Part shown: positions 1 to 12,088 of the stretch, piece by piece
Position numbering within the stretch: the first letter of the stretch is position 1
Layout of the letters: each line of letters begins with the position of its first letter
DNA from: Icerya purchasi
Lineage: Eukaryota > Arthropoda > Insecta > Hemiptera > Monophlebidae
NCBI GenBank assembly: GCA_039619475.1
Contig: CM077115.1
Coordinates: 38,884,444-38,948,443, forward strand
Length of the DNA stretch: 64,000 nucleotides
Direction: 5' to 3'
Position numbers and translations under genes: made by a program
The notes under the pieces: generated by a model
Database searches by the model: none
What the model was told of the DNA's origin: nothing
The model's input: the letters and a program-made list of their open reading frames with translations, nothing else

Positions 1-393
1 TTCGTAAAAACAACAAACTACAATCAAAAAACAAATATTGGGCTAGGAAGGAAAAAATTGATTAGTTCTAGTAAATGTCACTGCAGGTATGAGCAATCGA
101 CGCAAACGTAAATTCCGACGAAAACAGGTTCTAAAACACAGCAAGAACAGGACGTCTGTCAATAATGTCGCCCACTGAACATTGCATTTGTTTAATATTG
201 CACATACAAGATACAAACACTGGAAGGCGAAAAATGGAAATTACACGCGCATTCACATAAAACACATATTAAACAGTTTCATTCGCATAATTTATATTAT
301 ACGCAGAAATATAACTCTATTTTTGTTAATAATAGACGTATAATAAAAGCTATAATTACAATTTCAAATGGGGGATAGTAATAATAAAAAGTT
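1..393. other. No gene seen
   Basis: AT-rich DNA without recognisable coding or repeat structure. Confidence 0.6.
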
Positions 394-880
394 AATTTTT
401 TTTTTGTTTTTTTTTTCTGTTTTTAATATATAAAATTGTAGTTTAAAAGCATATTTGATAGTTTTGTATTAAGATTTTCTTATGTACAAAATAGAAATAA
501 ATGCAGACAAATTTTTTTTGTGCTTCCGAACACTATTTTATGTGTCCATTGTAGTTATTTTAATACAATTACACAAATTTTTGTATTCAGTCGACATCAA
601 CAACCGATGGGCTATTTGCATTATTGTCAATGGAAATATGTGGAATGTGGATAACATCTGCTTTACGAATGTCCCCTCCTTTCGTTGTCATATTTAGGGA
701 ATACTGCCATAATGCTCGATAGTTTCATCAGCTGTACAATTAATACACTCATTGTTATTTATAATTTCTAATCGGTTTAACTAATAAGAAGTCCACGATG
801 ATGGATGACCTATCATAATTCTACCGATTGCCGTTTTATAACTTCTCCCCACATAGTTATCCGGTACCAAAAATGTCTTC
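394..880 (-). mobile_element. LINE 3'-terminal remnant (minus strand)
   Basis: The minus-strand translation gives IGRIMIGHPSSWTSY, then NNNECINCTADETIEHY, with stops. This matches the C-terminal zinc-binding tail of many insect LINE reverse transcriptases (LRIGHT ... C..C...EtieH). A poly-T run at about 394-418 is in the right place for its poly-A tail. Heavily decayed. Confidence 0.45.
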
Positions 881-1089
881 CAACATGTTCTTTAAATGGA
901 TAATAATAAAGGTTTTCCCTTTCTAGTAGTACATCCAATTTTCTAAATTAGCATAAAGAAAAAAAGTATTTATTTTCCGCAGAATGAGATAGTAAAACTG
1001 AGACTCTCCTGTAAAATTATGTAGTCAGTTATGCCAGAAAATTAGAAGTTATTAACACTGTGTATGCACTACATTTTTTCTCTTTTTTA

Positions 1090-1700
1090 GGATTCCGTAC
1101 ACGTAATATAATGCGCGGAATCCTAATAAGATGGTCTTCAGAAACGACAAAAATATTCAATTAAAATATGCAATAGCTCGGGAACGGTTTGACTTATAAA
1201 CTCCAAAATTGGATCATAAATTACAATTGAAATTCTCTTTAAGTCAATCTGTAATTTCAAGTTAACCCATTAGCCTGGGTGACAAGAAATTGTCAAGAAT
1301 GACTAATATGGAATTTAAAACGACCTTAAAAATCACCCTTAAAAATTCATAACTCATCACCAGAGATACCTCGTTAAAAGTAAAATTTAAAATATCAAAC
1401 AAAACGCAGAAGTTTTGTCAAAAAATCACGGTTAATAAATTATTAGCAACAAAAAAAGAGGATGTTCACTAAGCAATAGCTCGAATAAAAAAGTTGAGGA
1501 AACCAAAACGTATCTCAAACACGTATGCATAAAAGACTGCTTTATACGAAAAATATAGCCGAGCTTGTAAATATATATTCGGGCCTATCGGGCGTTGAAA
1601 GCTCGGAAGTTTTGAAAAAAAATATTTCTTTTTTTCATTTCGGGTATATCGGTGGAGAGCTATTATTTGTCGGGAACGAAACGGTATTTTATTTCCTTAT
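1090..1700 (+). repeat. Dispersed repeat, copy 1 (inverted copy at 55670-56320)
   Basis: This stretch matches the reverse complement of 55670-56320 in several blocks, for example AAGATGGT..TTCAGAAACGACAAAA and ATGCATA..AGA(C/C)(T/C)GCTT. One end carries a small hairpin (GGATTCCG ... CGGAATCC, 1090-1124). No coding capacity or terminal inverted repeat was seen. Confidence 0.6.
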
Positions 1701-1739
1701 CGAAACTTTCGAACTTCACGAGAAGTTCAAAAAAGCGCG

Positions 1740-2579
1740 AAAAATGATGCGTCTCTTCTTGTTTATGGTGCGAAAATCAGATTTCTTTGTTTTGAATTTA
1801 GTATTATGTAGACGTAAATTATAATCTGTGATGTCCTTTTCTGTTCCTATGGAGAATAGAATCCCACCGGGGTCCGCACTGAGTGCGACTTTATTCATCC
1901 TATTTATTAATGACATTTCCTGCTGTATTAGGTCGCCAGTAACAGTCCGATTATTTATTGATGATCGGAATATATCAATCTCATCCAATCTCCTATCCAA
2001 TGCCCAGTCTATCCCCTCCAAACGACAATTGATAAGTTATATACATGGGCTGTACACAATGGGCTAAAGTTCTCCTCTTCCAAAACTTCATGTATCAACC
2101 TTCCACAGGAGTCGTCTGCATAGAGATAACCAAGAAATTCGCCTACATCTCAATAATTCTCTTCTTCCTTTCTCCAGTTATGTGAAATTTCTAGGTCTAG
2201 TTTTTGATTCCTCTCTGTCCTGGTCTTCTCATATTTCCAAGCTTAAAAATAAATGCATGAAGAACCTCTACATTATAAAAAATACTTGTTCAGTCCTAAA
2301 TTCAATATTCGAAAATATGCTGTGCTAAATCGGTTGCAAGTTGGGCATACGGCGGTCTCATACAATTATATACTTAAGGGTACCCTTCTCCCACCCACGT
2401 GCCCTTTCTGTTCCGGCCCTTCTTACCCTTCGGTAGAACACCTACTGCTACAATGTACGGCGCTCGACCGCTCCACTTTTGCCGATATTCCTCTGTCAAC
2501 TATACTATCAAATGGCCCAGCGCGCATACAAATGCTACTCGCTTTTCTTAGGACCAACAATTTAATAACTAAATTATGA
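1740..2579 (+). mobile_element. Decayed I-like LINE: RT fragment and C-terminal zinc tail
   Basis: At about 1840-1980 the frame reads PMENRIPPGSALSATLFILF, then IDDRNISISS. This corresponds to the [20 protein letters not shown] and F-ADD motifs of a reverse transcriptase, with the catalytic site degraded to FIDDR. At 2253-2579 an open stretch reads LNRLQVGHTAVSYNYILKG, then CPFCSG....SVEHLLLQC, the usual C-terminal Cys/His tail. Frame changes and a deletion separate the parts. Confidence 0.7.
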
Positions 2580-2785
2580 AATAGCCTTTTTACCCTGCTC
2601 CATGCGAAAAAAATCTTATATACGGAATCTTCAGCGCACGAAACGTCGTGCTTAGCTGAACTTGTTTTTTTTTTTTTAAATTATTTCAATGATATTTTTT
2701 TTCAAACTAATGTTAAATGCACAAAAACAATACCAATGACAAATAGGCAGCGCTCGTGGCAATTGCTTTACGCAACGCGAATGTA

Positions 2786-2997
2786 CGCCTACAAGTGCAG
2801 TCCCGCGTGTGTCTGCTGTGTGTACTGAACTAGCGCGCATATGATAGTATACGTGGTGGTTTTCCATTGCCTTCCACGTGATTATTAGCGAATATTTAAT
2901 TTAATTCTTTATAATAAGTTCTGTCGTCGCCCGGGATCGAACCCGTAATCTCCGTAACAGAAGTCAAGCGCTCAAGCAACTAGGCTATCGCGACGAC
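2786..2997 (-). mobile_element. tRNA-derived SINE, copy 1
   Basis: On the minus strand the 75-bp head (2997-2923) starts GTCGTCGCGATAGCC and ends GGGCGACGAC, a 7-bp acceptor-like stem. It contains an A box (TAGCCTAGTTGC) and a B box (GGTTCGATCCC). The body, with CACGTGGAAGGCAATGG and CATATGCGCGCTAGTT, is shared with copy 2 at 18364-18577. The 3' boundary is uncertain. Confidence 0.75.
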
Positions 2998-3000
2998 ATG

Positions 3001-3330
3001 GATACTGATATAGGAAAGGAAAAAAGAATTGGGATAACTCTTGCATAGAGGGAAAGGTTAGAGCGTAGGAAGTATTATATAGGAATTAGAATAAGTCTCA
3101 ACAGGCAAGTATAAAAAATATTTCGTTCAGTTACTTGGGAAGAGCGCTCAATTATTATTGTCAATAAAAGAAAAACCAGAGGGCCGTAGTATGGAGCTGG
3201 AACAAGAGGAAAACGACAGCGGGACGATGGGAATAAAGTGTGGCCAAAACGCAGGCAACATATCACTGAGATTGAAGAGCAGTTGAGAAAAAGGAAGTCG
3301 TAGATTATCGAAAGATTGGGAAATTAGGCT
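3001..3330 (-). mobile_element. 3' remnant of the RNase H-bearing LINE family (minus)
   Basis: The minus-strand translation gives ICCLRFGHTLFPSSRCRFPL, the same C-terminal pattern as RCGHSLLSFSRFRFSLL at 23180 and copies elsewhere in the window. It abuts the SINE head at 2997. Short and decayed. Confidence 0.45.
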
Positions 3331-3739
3331 AACTGCCGCTGGTAATGGGAGTTAGGATTTGAGAAGAACATCACATATAGATATTAAACCGGAGTCTGTA
3401 ATGATATTTTCTGGAGAGAGGCAGGTTATTTAATCTTCGTAATGAAGTGAGTAGCGTGAATTAATGAATCTGCTGATAATCCGCCATCTCATTTCGGAAA
3501 CTATAGATAAGAGTGCGAATACGATGGACAATGAAGCCATATGAGCATGAAGGAAAAAGCGATGATAATTTTCAGTGTTTTAGAACCGTTTAATTTCTTA
3601 CTTTGCTAATTGAAAGGAAAAAGTTGAGAGCGGATGAAAACAACAATATAATAATAAATAAGAAGACAGATGAGAAAAGGTGTGCGAAAGTTCAACAATA
3701 GTTTAATAATGAAAACAGTTGGTGAAAACAAAGGCCAAA

Positions 3740-4790
3740 AAACATTCAGAAAAGTACTAATGTGTGGGAAGAGATCGACACGGTGGAAATATGGGCGGCA
3801 TTGGATGCTTTACAGAACAGTGGAATAAAGGTTGAATACGCAAATATTATTAGAAATATGTACAAATCATCAACGATGCGAGTATCTTCGTGGAAGGATA
3901 CTAAGAATATACAACTAAAAAGAGGAGTAAGACAGGGGGACTCGATCAAAACTGTTTATTGCAACACTGGAAATGGTATTTAAGAAGTTAAAATGGAACA
4001 CAGCGGGCATCCGGATAGATGGAGAATACCTGAACCATCTCAAATCCGCGGATGATAACAATAAGTAGCAACGCAGAAGAGCTACAGGCGATGCTTACGG
4101 ACCTAAATATGTATTCCAGTAAAATAGGACTACTCAAAATAAATCGTAAGTGAAACAAAAATAATGACAGATGAAGATACGTATAAACAATGAAGAAATC
4201 GAAAACATGGAAAACTACGTATACAGAAAATTACAACAAACAAGCAACTTATAACACATATACGGAAGTAAAGAGAAGAATAGTACTACCATGGGAGTAG
4301 CGTTTGGAAAATTAAGCAACTTGTTTAAAAACCAAGAAATACCGATTTAAAGAGTAGGTTGTACAATCCGTGTATGCTACCAGTCTTAACATACGGATCC
4401 CAAACTTGGCCATTTACAAAAACGAATTTAGGGAAAATAAGAAAAACGCAGGTAGCACAGGAAAATGTTAAATACAAGACGTAAAAATCGAATACGTAAT
4501 TCAAAGAGATACAAGAGGAAAGTAAATTGAACAATGCGATATAACGAATGGCCAGGTTGAAATGGAGTTGGACAGATCATGGCCCGGGGAAACGATCACA
4601 GGTGGACAAAGCGTGTTATACAATAGTGACCTATAGACAAAAAACGGCTGAAAGGAAGTTAACCCGCTGGGAAGACGATATAATGAGATCTGCTAGCGGG
4701 AAGAACTGGATTAGGAAGGCGCAAGACTGGAACGAGTGGAGGAAGCTGGGGAAAGCCTACGTCCAGCAGTGGACTAATATAGGCTAAATC
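3740..4790 (+). mobile_element. Decayed LINE of the insect endonuclease/RT type with QQWT tail
   Basis: 3762-3960 reads YANIIRNMYKSSTMRV, then KRGVRQGDSI, an RT block (GVRQGDPLSP) missing its end. 4010-4050 reads IDGEYLNHLKSADDNN, a degraded FADD motif. 4548-4787 is open and gives MARLKWSWTDHGPGKRSQ, then TRWEDDIMRSASGKNW and GKAYVQQWTNIG, the typical C terminus of this LINE group. Stops and gaps lie between. Confidence 0.7.
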
Positions 4791-4799
4791 GTAATTTAA

Positions 4800-5427
4800 T
4801 TTAAAAAAAAAAGAAAATTTTTCTCTATTCTTCTTCACACGCTTTTTCTCGTAGTACAGCGGAAATGTCTTTCATTCTACAGTAATTCGTTTTTATCGCA
4901 ATTACAGAAAATTATATATATAAAGAATGAACAGCCTAATCAAAGTGTACGTATGAATTAGTTTAGTCGGTTTAAGTAACTTTGCTTAAGATACTTTTCT
5001 AGTAAGTGATTCAAAGGATAGCTGGTTCACAAAAAAAGGAAAAAAAAAAAGTATAATAAATTAGACCTTTTTTTGTGTAAAGTTTTCATTTCGGAAAAAA
5101 TCTGTTTAGCAAAATCAGAGTCGGAGATATTACACTCCCCGCTAATTACTGGTACATCATTTTCAGGTGATGTAAGTCGACGGGCAAGTATGTAAGCCCT
5201 AGCCACCGAATAATTTTCTTTCGCGCGACAGCCTGTTTATTTGAGTAATTTTCGCATTGACCGTATATGTGTACGACGGATAATAATTTTAAAAACAAAC
5301 AAGGATGCGTGCATGTAGGTGTTTCGCCGAACAACAAATTATGCTACATTTTCCGATAACACGGAACCGACCTTCTATCTACTCTCCGATATTCGATCTA
5401 ATTCTGTTCTCCATATGTGTATATATA
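4800..5427. other. No gene seen
   Basis: AT-rich intergenic DNA upstream of the putative EGF promoter. Confidence 0.5.
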
Positions 5428-5619
5428 TATAAAACGGCCCTACCTGAAACTAGTTCTCACTAACCCTGTGCTAACCTTACGTTGCACAGTGACGTAACGT
5501 GTGTTTTCTTTAACACAAATAATTTAATGCATTTTTTGTATCGTGATCTCGTCTTTATTTCCAGTTAATTTTATTATTATTTTTTCCTATTTTAACTGCT
5601 CCTCTGCCATTAACAACGG
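5428..5619 (+). promoter_or_regulatory. Putative TATA/initiator core promoter and 5'UTR exon of the EGF gene
   Basis: TATAAAA at 5428-5434 lies 31 bases before the A of a TCACT initiator (5457-5461), which is canonical insect core-promoter spacing. About 160 nt downstream, ACG|GTAAGT at 5620 is a near-perfect donor, with no convincing ORF between. The EGF gene needs a non-coding first exon, because its start-codon exon begins with an acceptor. I infer a first exon at about 5459-5619 and a 6.4-kb intron. The link to the EGF gene is not proven. Confidence 0.4.
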
Positions 5620-6900
5620 TAAGTACAATTTCCAATTTGAATTCATTTAAATAATGCATTATTTTTTAGTAATTTTTCAAGTTCGACAGAAATCCGTTCG
5701 TATTATTTTAACAAAGCGTCAATAGTTCATCTATAAAAGGGGGAGATTAATGCGTAATTGTAGTTGTTTCATTTAACATTACGAGAAAATTTAGCAGCCT
5801 TTTTGAAAGAGAACGGTTGGGCAGAAACAATTTTTTCCCGCGTTTTTCTAAAATTCTTTAATGGTAATTGTTGAAATTAGGCTAGATCCTCTAAATTTTT
5901 CCGATTCCCGGTCACAGAAATAATAAAGATTATTTGTCTCTTTGTGATTGTGCACCTTCATTTTACCACTTTTTTCGAAGGTTGTTTGTATTTTTCACTG
6001 GTATTTCACAGTACTCGTTTTTTGTTTTTTTTTTTTGGTTTTTTTTTTGGGTTTTTTCTCATTTTAACCGCCTCCCGGTGTGTACTCCGTAAATATTCCT
6101 GAATTATTGCTGATGGTTATTCTGAATTCTTTTAGCTTCTCGCAAATTTGTCAAAAAAAACAAAAAAACATGCCTATCTCTCGTAACTCCCCAAACCGGT
6201 CTGAATCGCACTCCAAATCTTTTCGAATAGTCGATTTGCCTTTTTCATTAAGTTTCGAGCCATAGAATTTTGGTTTAGTCGTAGACCTTCACTTAAAGCG
6301 GATTTGTTATTTACATAAATATGTAGTTTGATATTAAAAAGGATAATACAAAAACGAAAAAACGAAAAACATCTGAAGCGAAATACTATTGTCGAGAATC
6401 ACAAAGTATCTTTCTTGAGATCTCTACACACTTTATGTACATCGGAATTAACAATGGTCTCGGACAGTTTTCCCGTTGGTTTGCTGGTTGCTTAATTTTA
6501 AAATCGACAAATTTTACTTTTTTAAAAAATATTCTCACGCTGTATCACCAACCTGACCATTTCGGTCTGCCCGTGTTGGCTGTTTCATGTGTTCGGTCGC
6601 GTGACCTTTTTGGTCGTCCCATTATGGATTTTACGAGTTTTTGTTCTTTCTTTCTTATTTGATATTTACTACGAAGTAACTATTGCACAACAAAAACACT
6701 TGCGAAATGAATGATTAATTTCCTTATGAAGTAATGAAATTCGATTTATACTAGAGTATCAGCCCCCATCGCTTCAATTGCATCCACGTACTGTTGTTCC
6801 TTTTAACTATCAAAAATGCTATTTGAATGTTTACACTGTTATTATTTCGGGCTACTTGATTAATACTAAAATATTTTACATTTTTATCATATAGATATAT
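5620..6900. other. Putative 5'UTR intron, nothing recognised
   Basis: Simple T-rich tracts only. Confidence 0.5.
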
Positions 6901-7656
6901 AAACTCGGCCATTTTGGCCTCGCAAGGGGCTGTGTTAATCCCTCTTGCTTTCATTTCTGTCTCTTTCTCTTCTATACTTTGTATAAAATTATCAAAATTT
7001 ACAACGTAATTCTTACTGGCATCAGCACAAAAAGAAAAATAACATAACCACAAAAATCCTATCCCAACATTTAACTTCCATTATATAAAATTAATTCATT
7101 ATTTCGTTATATTTTTCCTTATATTTTTCGTTACATTTTCGTTACATATTATTGTGACATTTGTAAAATAACAATTACAAAAATTCTATAAAATATAACA
7201 AACGTTACATAAAATTGGGAGATTTTTCGCGTTACATAAAATTGGGACATTTTTCTGGGACATTTTTTTGGGACATTTTTTCGAATAGGGGTAGCCTAAG
7301 AATTACGTTGTAATTAATATATATACACATTAATTACAACGTAATTCTTAGGCTACCCCCCTTTAGAAAAAATGTCCCAATTTTATGTAAAGTTTGTTAT
7401 ATTTTATAGGATTTTTGTGTTGTTATTTGAAAAATGTCCCAATTTTATGTAACGAAAATATGTTTTAATTTTATGTAATGAAAGTTAAATGTTAGGATAG
7501 GATTTTTGTGATGTATGTTATTTTTTTTGTGTTGATGCCGGTAAGAATTACGTTGTAAATTTTGAACATTTTATACAAAGTATAGAAGAGAAAGAGACAG
7601 AAATGAAAGAAAGAGGGGTCAAGAGGCTACCTTGCGAGGCCAAAATGGCCGAGTTT
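6901..7656. repeat. Long imperfect palindrome (foldback) with a perfect 28-bp core
   Basis: 6901-6927 is the reverse complement of 7630-7656 (AACTCGGCCATTTTGGCC core), and homology continues inward to a perfect 28-bp pair, 7291-7318 and 7329-7356, around a 10-bp spacer. The arms are about 330-420 bp and diverged. Both arms, read outward, encode a related peptide (KNYVVNF, FIQSIEEKETEMK, PCEAKMAEF), on the minus strand at left and the plus strand at right. A (TA)n tract abuts the right arm. Confidence 0.85.
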
Positions 7657-7657
7657 T

Positions 7658-7731
<74 letters not shown>
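7658..7731. repeat. (TA)n microsatellite
   Basis: About 37 uninterrupted TA units, then TGTATGTAT, next to the foldback. Confidence 0.95.
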
Positions 7732-7739
<8 letters not shown>

Positions 7740-7740
<1 letters not shown>

Positions 7741-10700
7741 ACACGTGCGTTCAACCTCTTGCCATTTGAAGCCAGTTTTTTATCCTGCTTTAATCTCAGT
7801 TGTTATGATTTAATATATTACTGGATTTGAAAAATTAATATAGATTTTCATACATTCCGCAAATATCTGATCTATTATAGTTCGGTATATTACGATATGT
7901 GTATTTTTTTGAAGATAATCTTAACAATCGCATAAATAATATGCTCTATATCGTGTTTGCATCCGGACAACTTTTACTACCGATTGTTTCCGATATTTGG
8001 TTAAATGAAAAATGAAGTCCGATGATGATATTCTTATCGGACAAATTTGTGTAATTCGTTGCAAGCTTTTTTCCTTTTGAACCGTAGGACTTAGTTTTTT
8101 TTGTAATGGAGTATGTTATTTCTTTCGCGTCATTAATATCTGTGTTGTCCGATTTTTAATTATTACTTTTTTTTTTACATACGCGGTACAAACTCTTTCC
8201 AGTTTAACATTTCTACTTACGAATCTATCTGATTAACTGCTTACGCAATTAGCTGGTTTTTCCACGGTCATAAATTACTGAAATTGGGAGGGATTCCTTC
8301 TTAACATTTAAAAATCGACGCTGCTGTTTATTTAACATTACAATTTTATCCCGATGACAATTGCATTTAACAAAAGATATTATTAACCGTAAAAGTATTT
8401 AGGCCGTTTTTTATTTCTTTTTTTTTTCCCCCGACTTTCACCGTTTAGTTAACTTTTATATTTAATCATAAATATAAATAATTCGTTGCTCGAATTAATT
8501 ACGTAAAATGAGCTGAATTTAAGTTTGTTCACGGTGAATGTGTTTTGATTTTTCGAAAATTAAAATTGAATGTTTAAATATTTCAACTACGATTTCTTCT
8601 TTTGACAGGAAACAGTGAATAACCTGGCAACGGAAACTTGCTTTTAATGATAACAGTTTTCAAGGTGTTTACTTTATCCTAATTTTTTCATTATTAATCT
8701 ATTTCTAGTTTCACCTAAAAGATTTTTCTACAAAAGACGCATTTTAAATAACATTTAAAAGAGCGCGGAATTTGAATATTGTTCGAACTGATTTTAATCG
8801 AAAAAAAATATATATATATATTTTAATTTGGCTTTTACAAATGTTGCAACAAACTGAAATTGCTGATCTATTACTGAATGATTTATTATTTCATAAGGAA
8901 ATTAGCGATTAATTGCGCAATTGGAATGACACAATTTTGGGGAAATAATACGTAAGATTTTTTTTTTTTTTTTGTGAAACGCTAGCAGTTAGACTTCAAA
9001 CAAGACACTTTGGTTGTTAGGCTTTTCAGATGGCAAATTTATTATTGGGAAACTTCTAGAATCGTAATAATATCATGGAAGAGTGTTTCATTCGTTTATT
9101 TGATAAATCGGGCAACGGGAGTGTCTAAAAATTGTTTTAAATTGTCTCGATAATACTGGGTTTATTAACTTTTACCTGATTTAAAGATGGATCCGAATAA
9201 TGAGTTCTCAAAAAATCCGGGGTCATTCATTAGAAAAAACGGGAATAGACACACACACACTGCGTGTAGCGGTTAAATCTGACTTTCGGCTCTCACCGAA
9301 ACGTTGAATGTTTATTTTGTCCTCATTTGTGAGCTTTTTACCGCTTAAAGATGAAAGTTAACTCTGATCGAGAATACTGATCAGTCTAATAGGACGAGTT
9401 TGTTGAAACCACCGAGCAGTTCCTGAGGGATATACATATAAATGAATGATGTGTATTCGGGGAGTTTTATCCTTTATCATTCGTTTTTGAATTTAAAAAT
9501 TATCCGATCTTGATCAAATAACGGATGATAATTTTTTTTTTTTTTTTTTTTTAATCAGAAAATAACTAGATATATCTTTTAGAACTACGGTGACACAGAG
9601 AAATGCGGATATTATACATATATATTAACACCGGCTAAGCGGCATTAAAATATCCCTTCCGCCCTAATTACCAAATTCTGTATCTAATTATTAAGCAGAC
9701 AGTTATCAAGTACTGCCGATTGTCCGATGGTTGATTATTTTTTAAAACATTACATACGGGAATTTTGTACTCGAATTTGATCGAAACCGTATATAGTGCT
9801 AAAACGATTATAGAATGAAACTTTTGATTTCGCTTTCCGTTTTACCTGAAAATTCCGTTTCGAACGAGCACAGAGGCTACGTTTAGAATACTATTTTTTA
9901 CATTGAAATTAGTACAAAAAGCAATAAATCAATAATTTCGATCGGTGTTTTCAAGTATTCTACGCATTCAGCGAGGATGTATAGTTTTCAAATTGTGGAA
10001 ATAATCGATATATTGCAATTTAAAAAAAAAAAACCAACGCCATTTCTCGAAGTATGGTAGAAGCAATCTATACAGAGTTTTAAGGATGCATTAATTAAAT
10101 CGGGATGAAAAATATTTTTTGAAGCAACGGAGAACTCGATTGTACGATTCATATCACACGTACATTGATTTCGATAAATAAACGGCGGGTTATTAAAAGT
10201 ACGGAGAAGTAAATGACAGAAAATTATTCGGAACTCTCGATGAAGGTCTAATTAATGGGTTCTTATTACATCAGACAAAAAAGAAAAAAAGAAAAAAACT
10301 ATTATATATTTACGACGATTTTTCATCGTAATGTTTGTTTTTTTTTACATAAAATCTGATTCTGATCATTGAGATTTCGAAATGTTTTATCGAAAATTGC
10401 GATTTAAATGTTTTCCAGTATTGCAACAAAATCGGAATGGGAGCTAATTTCGATTTTAGGGATTTTTGCGGACTAATTTACGTAGGATTATACCTATTTT
10501 TGAAATATTTCATTGACGTTTATTTCTAAAAATGTTGATGACCTTTTATTGCCATAACAGCAGTCATACATTGCTTCGAAACTAGTTCGCGTTTTTTTTC
10601 TTTGTATTTCTCTGAAAAATGTCTTTATAAGACGAAGGCATTCGCGTTCCCCATAATTTATTTTAGCATCACGCTAACCTTGCAGAGGGCACCGGTTGTC

Positions 10701-11649
10701 TCTTTTCGAAACGGTGATCCGTATCATATTCGCGTTAAGCCGGCGATTACTCGTTCGATCGCCGGACGGGAAACAAAACGAGATAAGAACATGCTTCATT
10801 GACATATTCACCGGCCAATTAAATATCTATTTATTATTCGAGCGATTCGCGAGAGGTGTGCCGCTGTTTACCAGGCTACCTTTTTTTTTCAGATTTGTTC
10901 GCGGACGGCAAATTACCAGTCGCCTCGCGTCTTCGCTTCCGACTAATAAAGAGCGGGATTTAGAGAAATACACCCACGTGCCTCACAATTGTGTGCGCCC
11001 TACCATTCAAGATGTTACTTTTAGCCTAATCGAGTGTTGTTTATTTCTCGCAGATTCTGCCGCCGTCAGCGAGCATCCCACGCGATCGGGCCGAAAATAA
11101 TAAAAAACACGCGGGAAAAAAACAAAAACAAAAAGGTGTGTTCTGGTTATTATAATCACGATATCAGCAGTTCCGGGTTTGTGTTTTTTTTTTTTTGTTT
11201 TAGTGTTCGTCCGTCGGCTGAAAATCGGTCCGCTCCGATATAAGAACTATTTTTCTCCATGCACTAACCGCCAGAACAAAAGTTGGCGTTATTATTAAAA
11301 GCTCCCGGGAGCGCATCCGATTAGAGTCTCTCTGTTGAAGCAAATAATTTTTCTGGGGTACGCGAGTTTTCCCGGTCAGCGTATCCGATAAAAAAGGGGC
11401 GCCTTGCGAAATCTGCTCCTTTGGGAAAAAACGATGTCGATAACTGCAAAAGTGTTTTACTGTTCCTTTTTTTCGAAACATCCGTGAACCCTATCTCGGT
11501 GTTTCTTATTATTCGAGAGCACGTTTTATCCAAATTGACCTTTTTGAACGATTCTCCTTTGTGGCGTCTGGCTGCTATGCCAGCAGTCGTCAGGAAGTAA
11601 ACTTTTAGCCGATCTGGGCCAAAGCAGTTTACTCGGCGTCAATCTCACA
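7740..11649. other. Putative 5'UTR intron, nothing firmly recognised
   Basis: AT-rich with short homopolymers. 10600-11600 is richer in CG dinucleotides and holds a 134-codon frame (10696-11100) that resembles nothing known. An enhancer or alternative promoter is possible but unsupported. Confidence 0.45.
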
Positions 11650-11900
11650 TTTCCTTCGAATGTTTCGCCCCCTCCGCTGAACGTTGGCTTTTCTAAATTC
11701 AGCTTTCGGGCTTGTTTCCTCCCATACTACTCTATGTCCTTCATTTGTGCGATTTCTTCATCCTCTATAGTTTCTTCTTTCCCTGAATTTGTAACACTGC
11801 ATTAAGATCTAGTTTATTCTCTTCTTTTTGTAATTTTGGTTGTACGGGTTACGCCGACAGCTGGTGAGCCCAAGGGAGGAAGAAAAGATGAAAAAACAAA
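11650..11900 (+). mobile_element. Possible LINE 3' end (same 3' motif family)
   Basis: A pyrimidine-rich stretch ends GCTGGTGAGCCCAAGGG followed by purine/A-rich sequence. This resembles the TTGAC..CCCA 3' ends seen near 23510, 24110 and 24350. No protein match was seen. Confidence 0.3.
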
Positions 11901-12045
11901 AACGCATCTGTTAATATCGGCGTATCAAATTAGTATAGGGGATGCTCAACCTGGTAGAAATTCTAGGCTAATACTACTAAAAAAACTACTTATTTTGCTC
12001 AGATACTGATTTTTTTTCTTTTTATTTTTTTTTTCTCTGTTACAG

Positions 12046-12088
12046 AAAATGCTGTTAATATTAGTTGCTGTTTTACCTTTAGTCAGCG
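12046..12088 (+). CDS. EGF-protein exon with start codon and signal peptide
   Basis: A pyrimidine-rich tract and TACAG acceptor end at 12045, followed by AAA and the ATG at 12049. Thirteen codons encode a hydrophobic signal sequence, then one base (phase 1) precedes the donor GTAAGC. An acceptor directly upstream of the ATG means that at least one 5'UTR exon lies further upstream. Confidence 0.8.

Noticed and set aside
1090..1124. Helitron 3' hairpin with CTAA
   Set aside because: The hairpin touches the CTAA directly and the repeat continues past it in both copies, so it is not a Helitron end.
2923..2997. Possible tRNA gene on the minus strand (7-bp acceptor stem, A and B boxes)
   Set aside because: The same head with the same non-tRNA body recurs at 18364-18577, so both are SINE heads.
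10696..11100. 134-codon ORF in a CG-richer region
   Set aside because: No recognisable motif, low-complexity basic composition, no splice context; likely chance.
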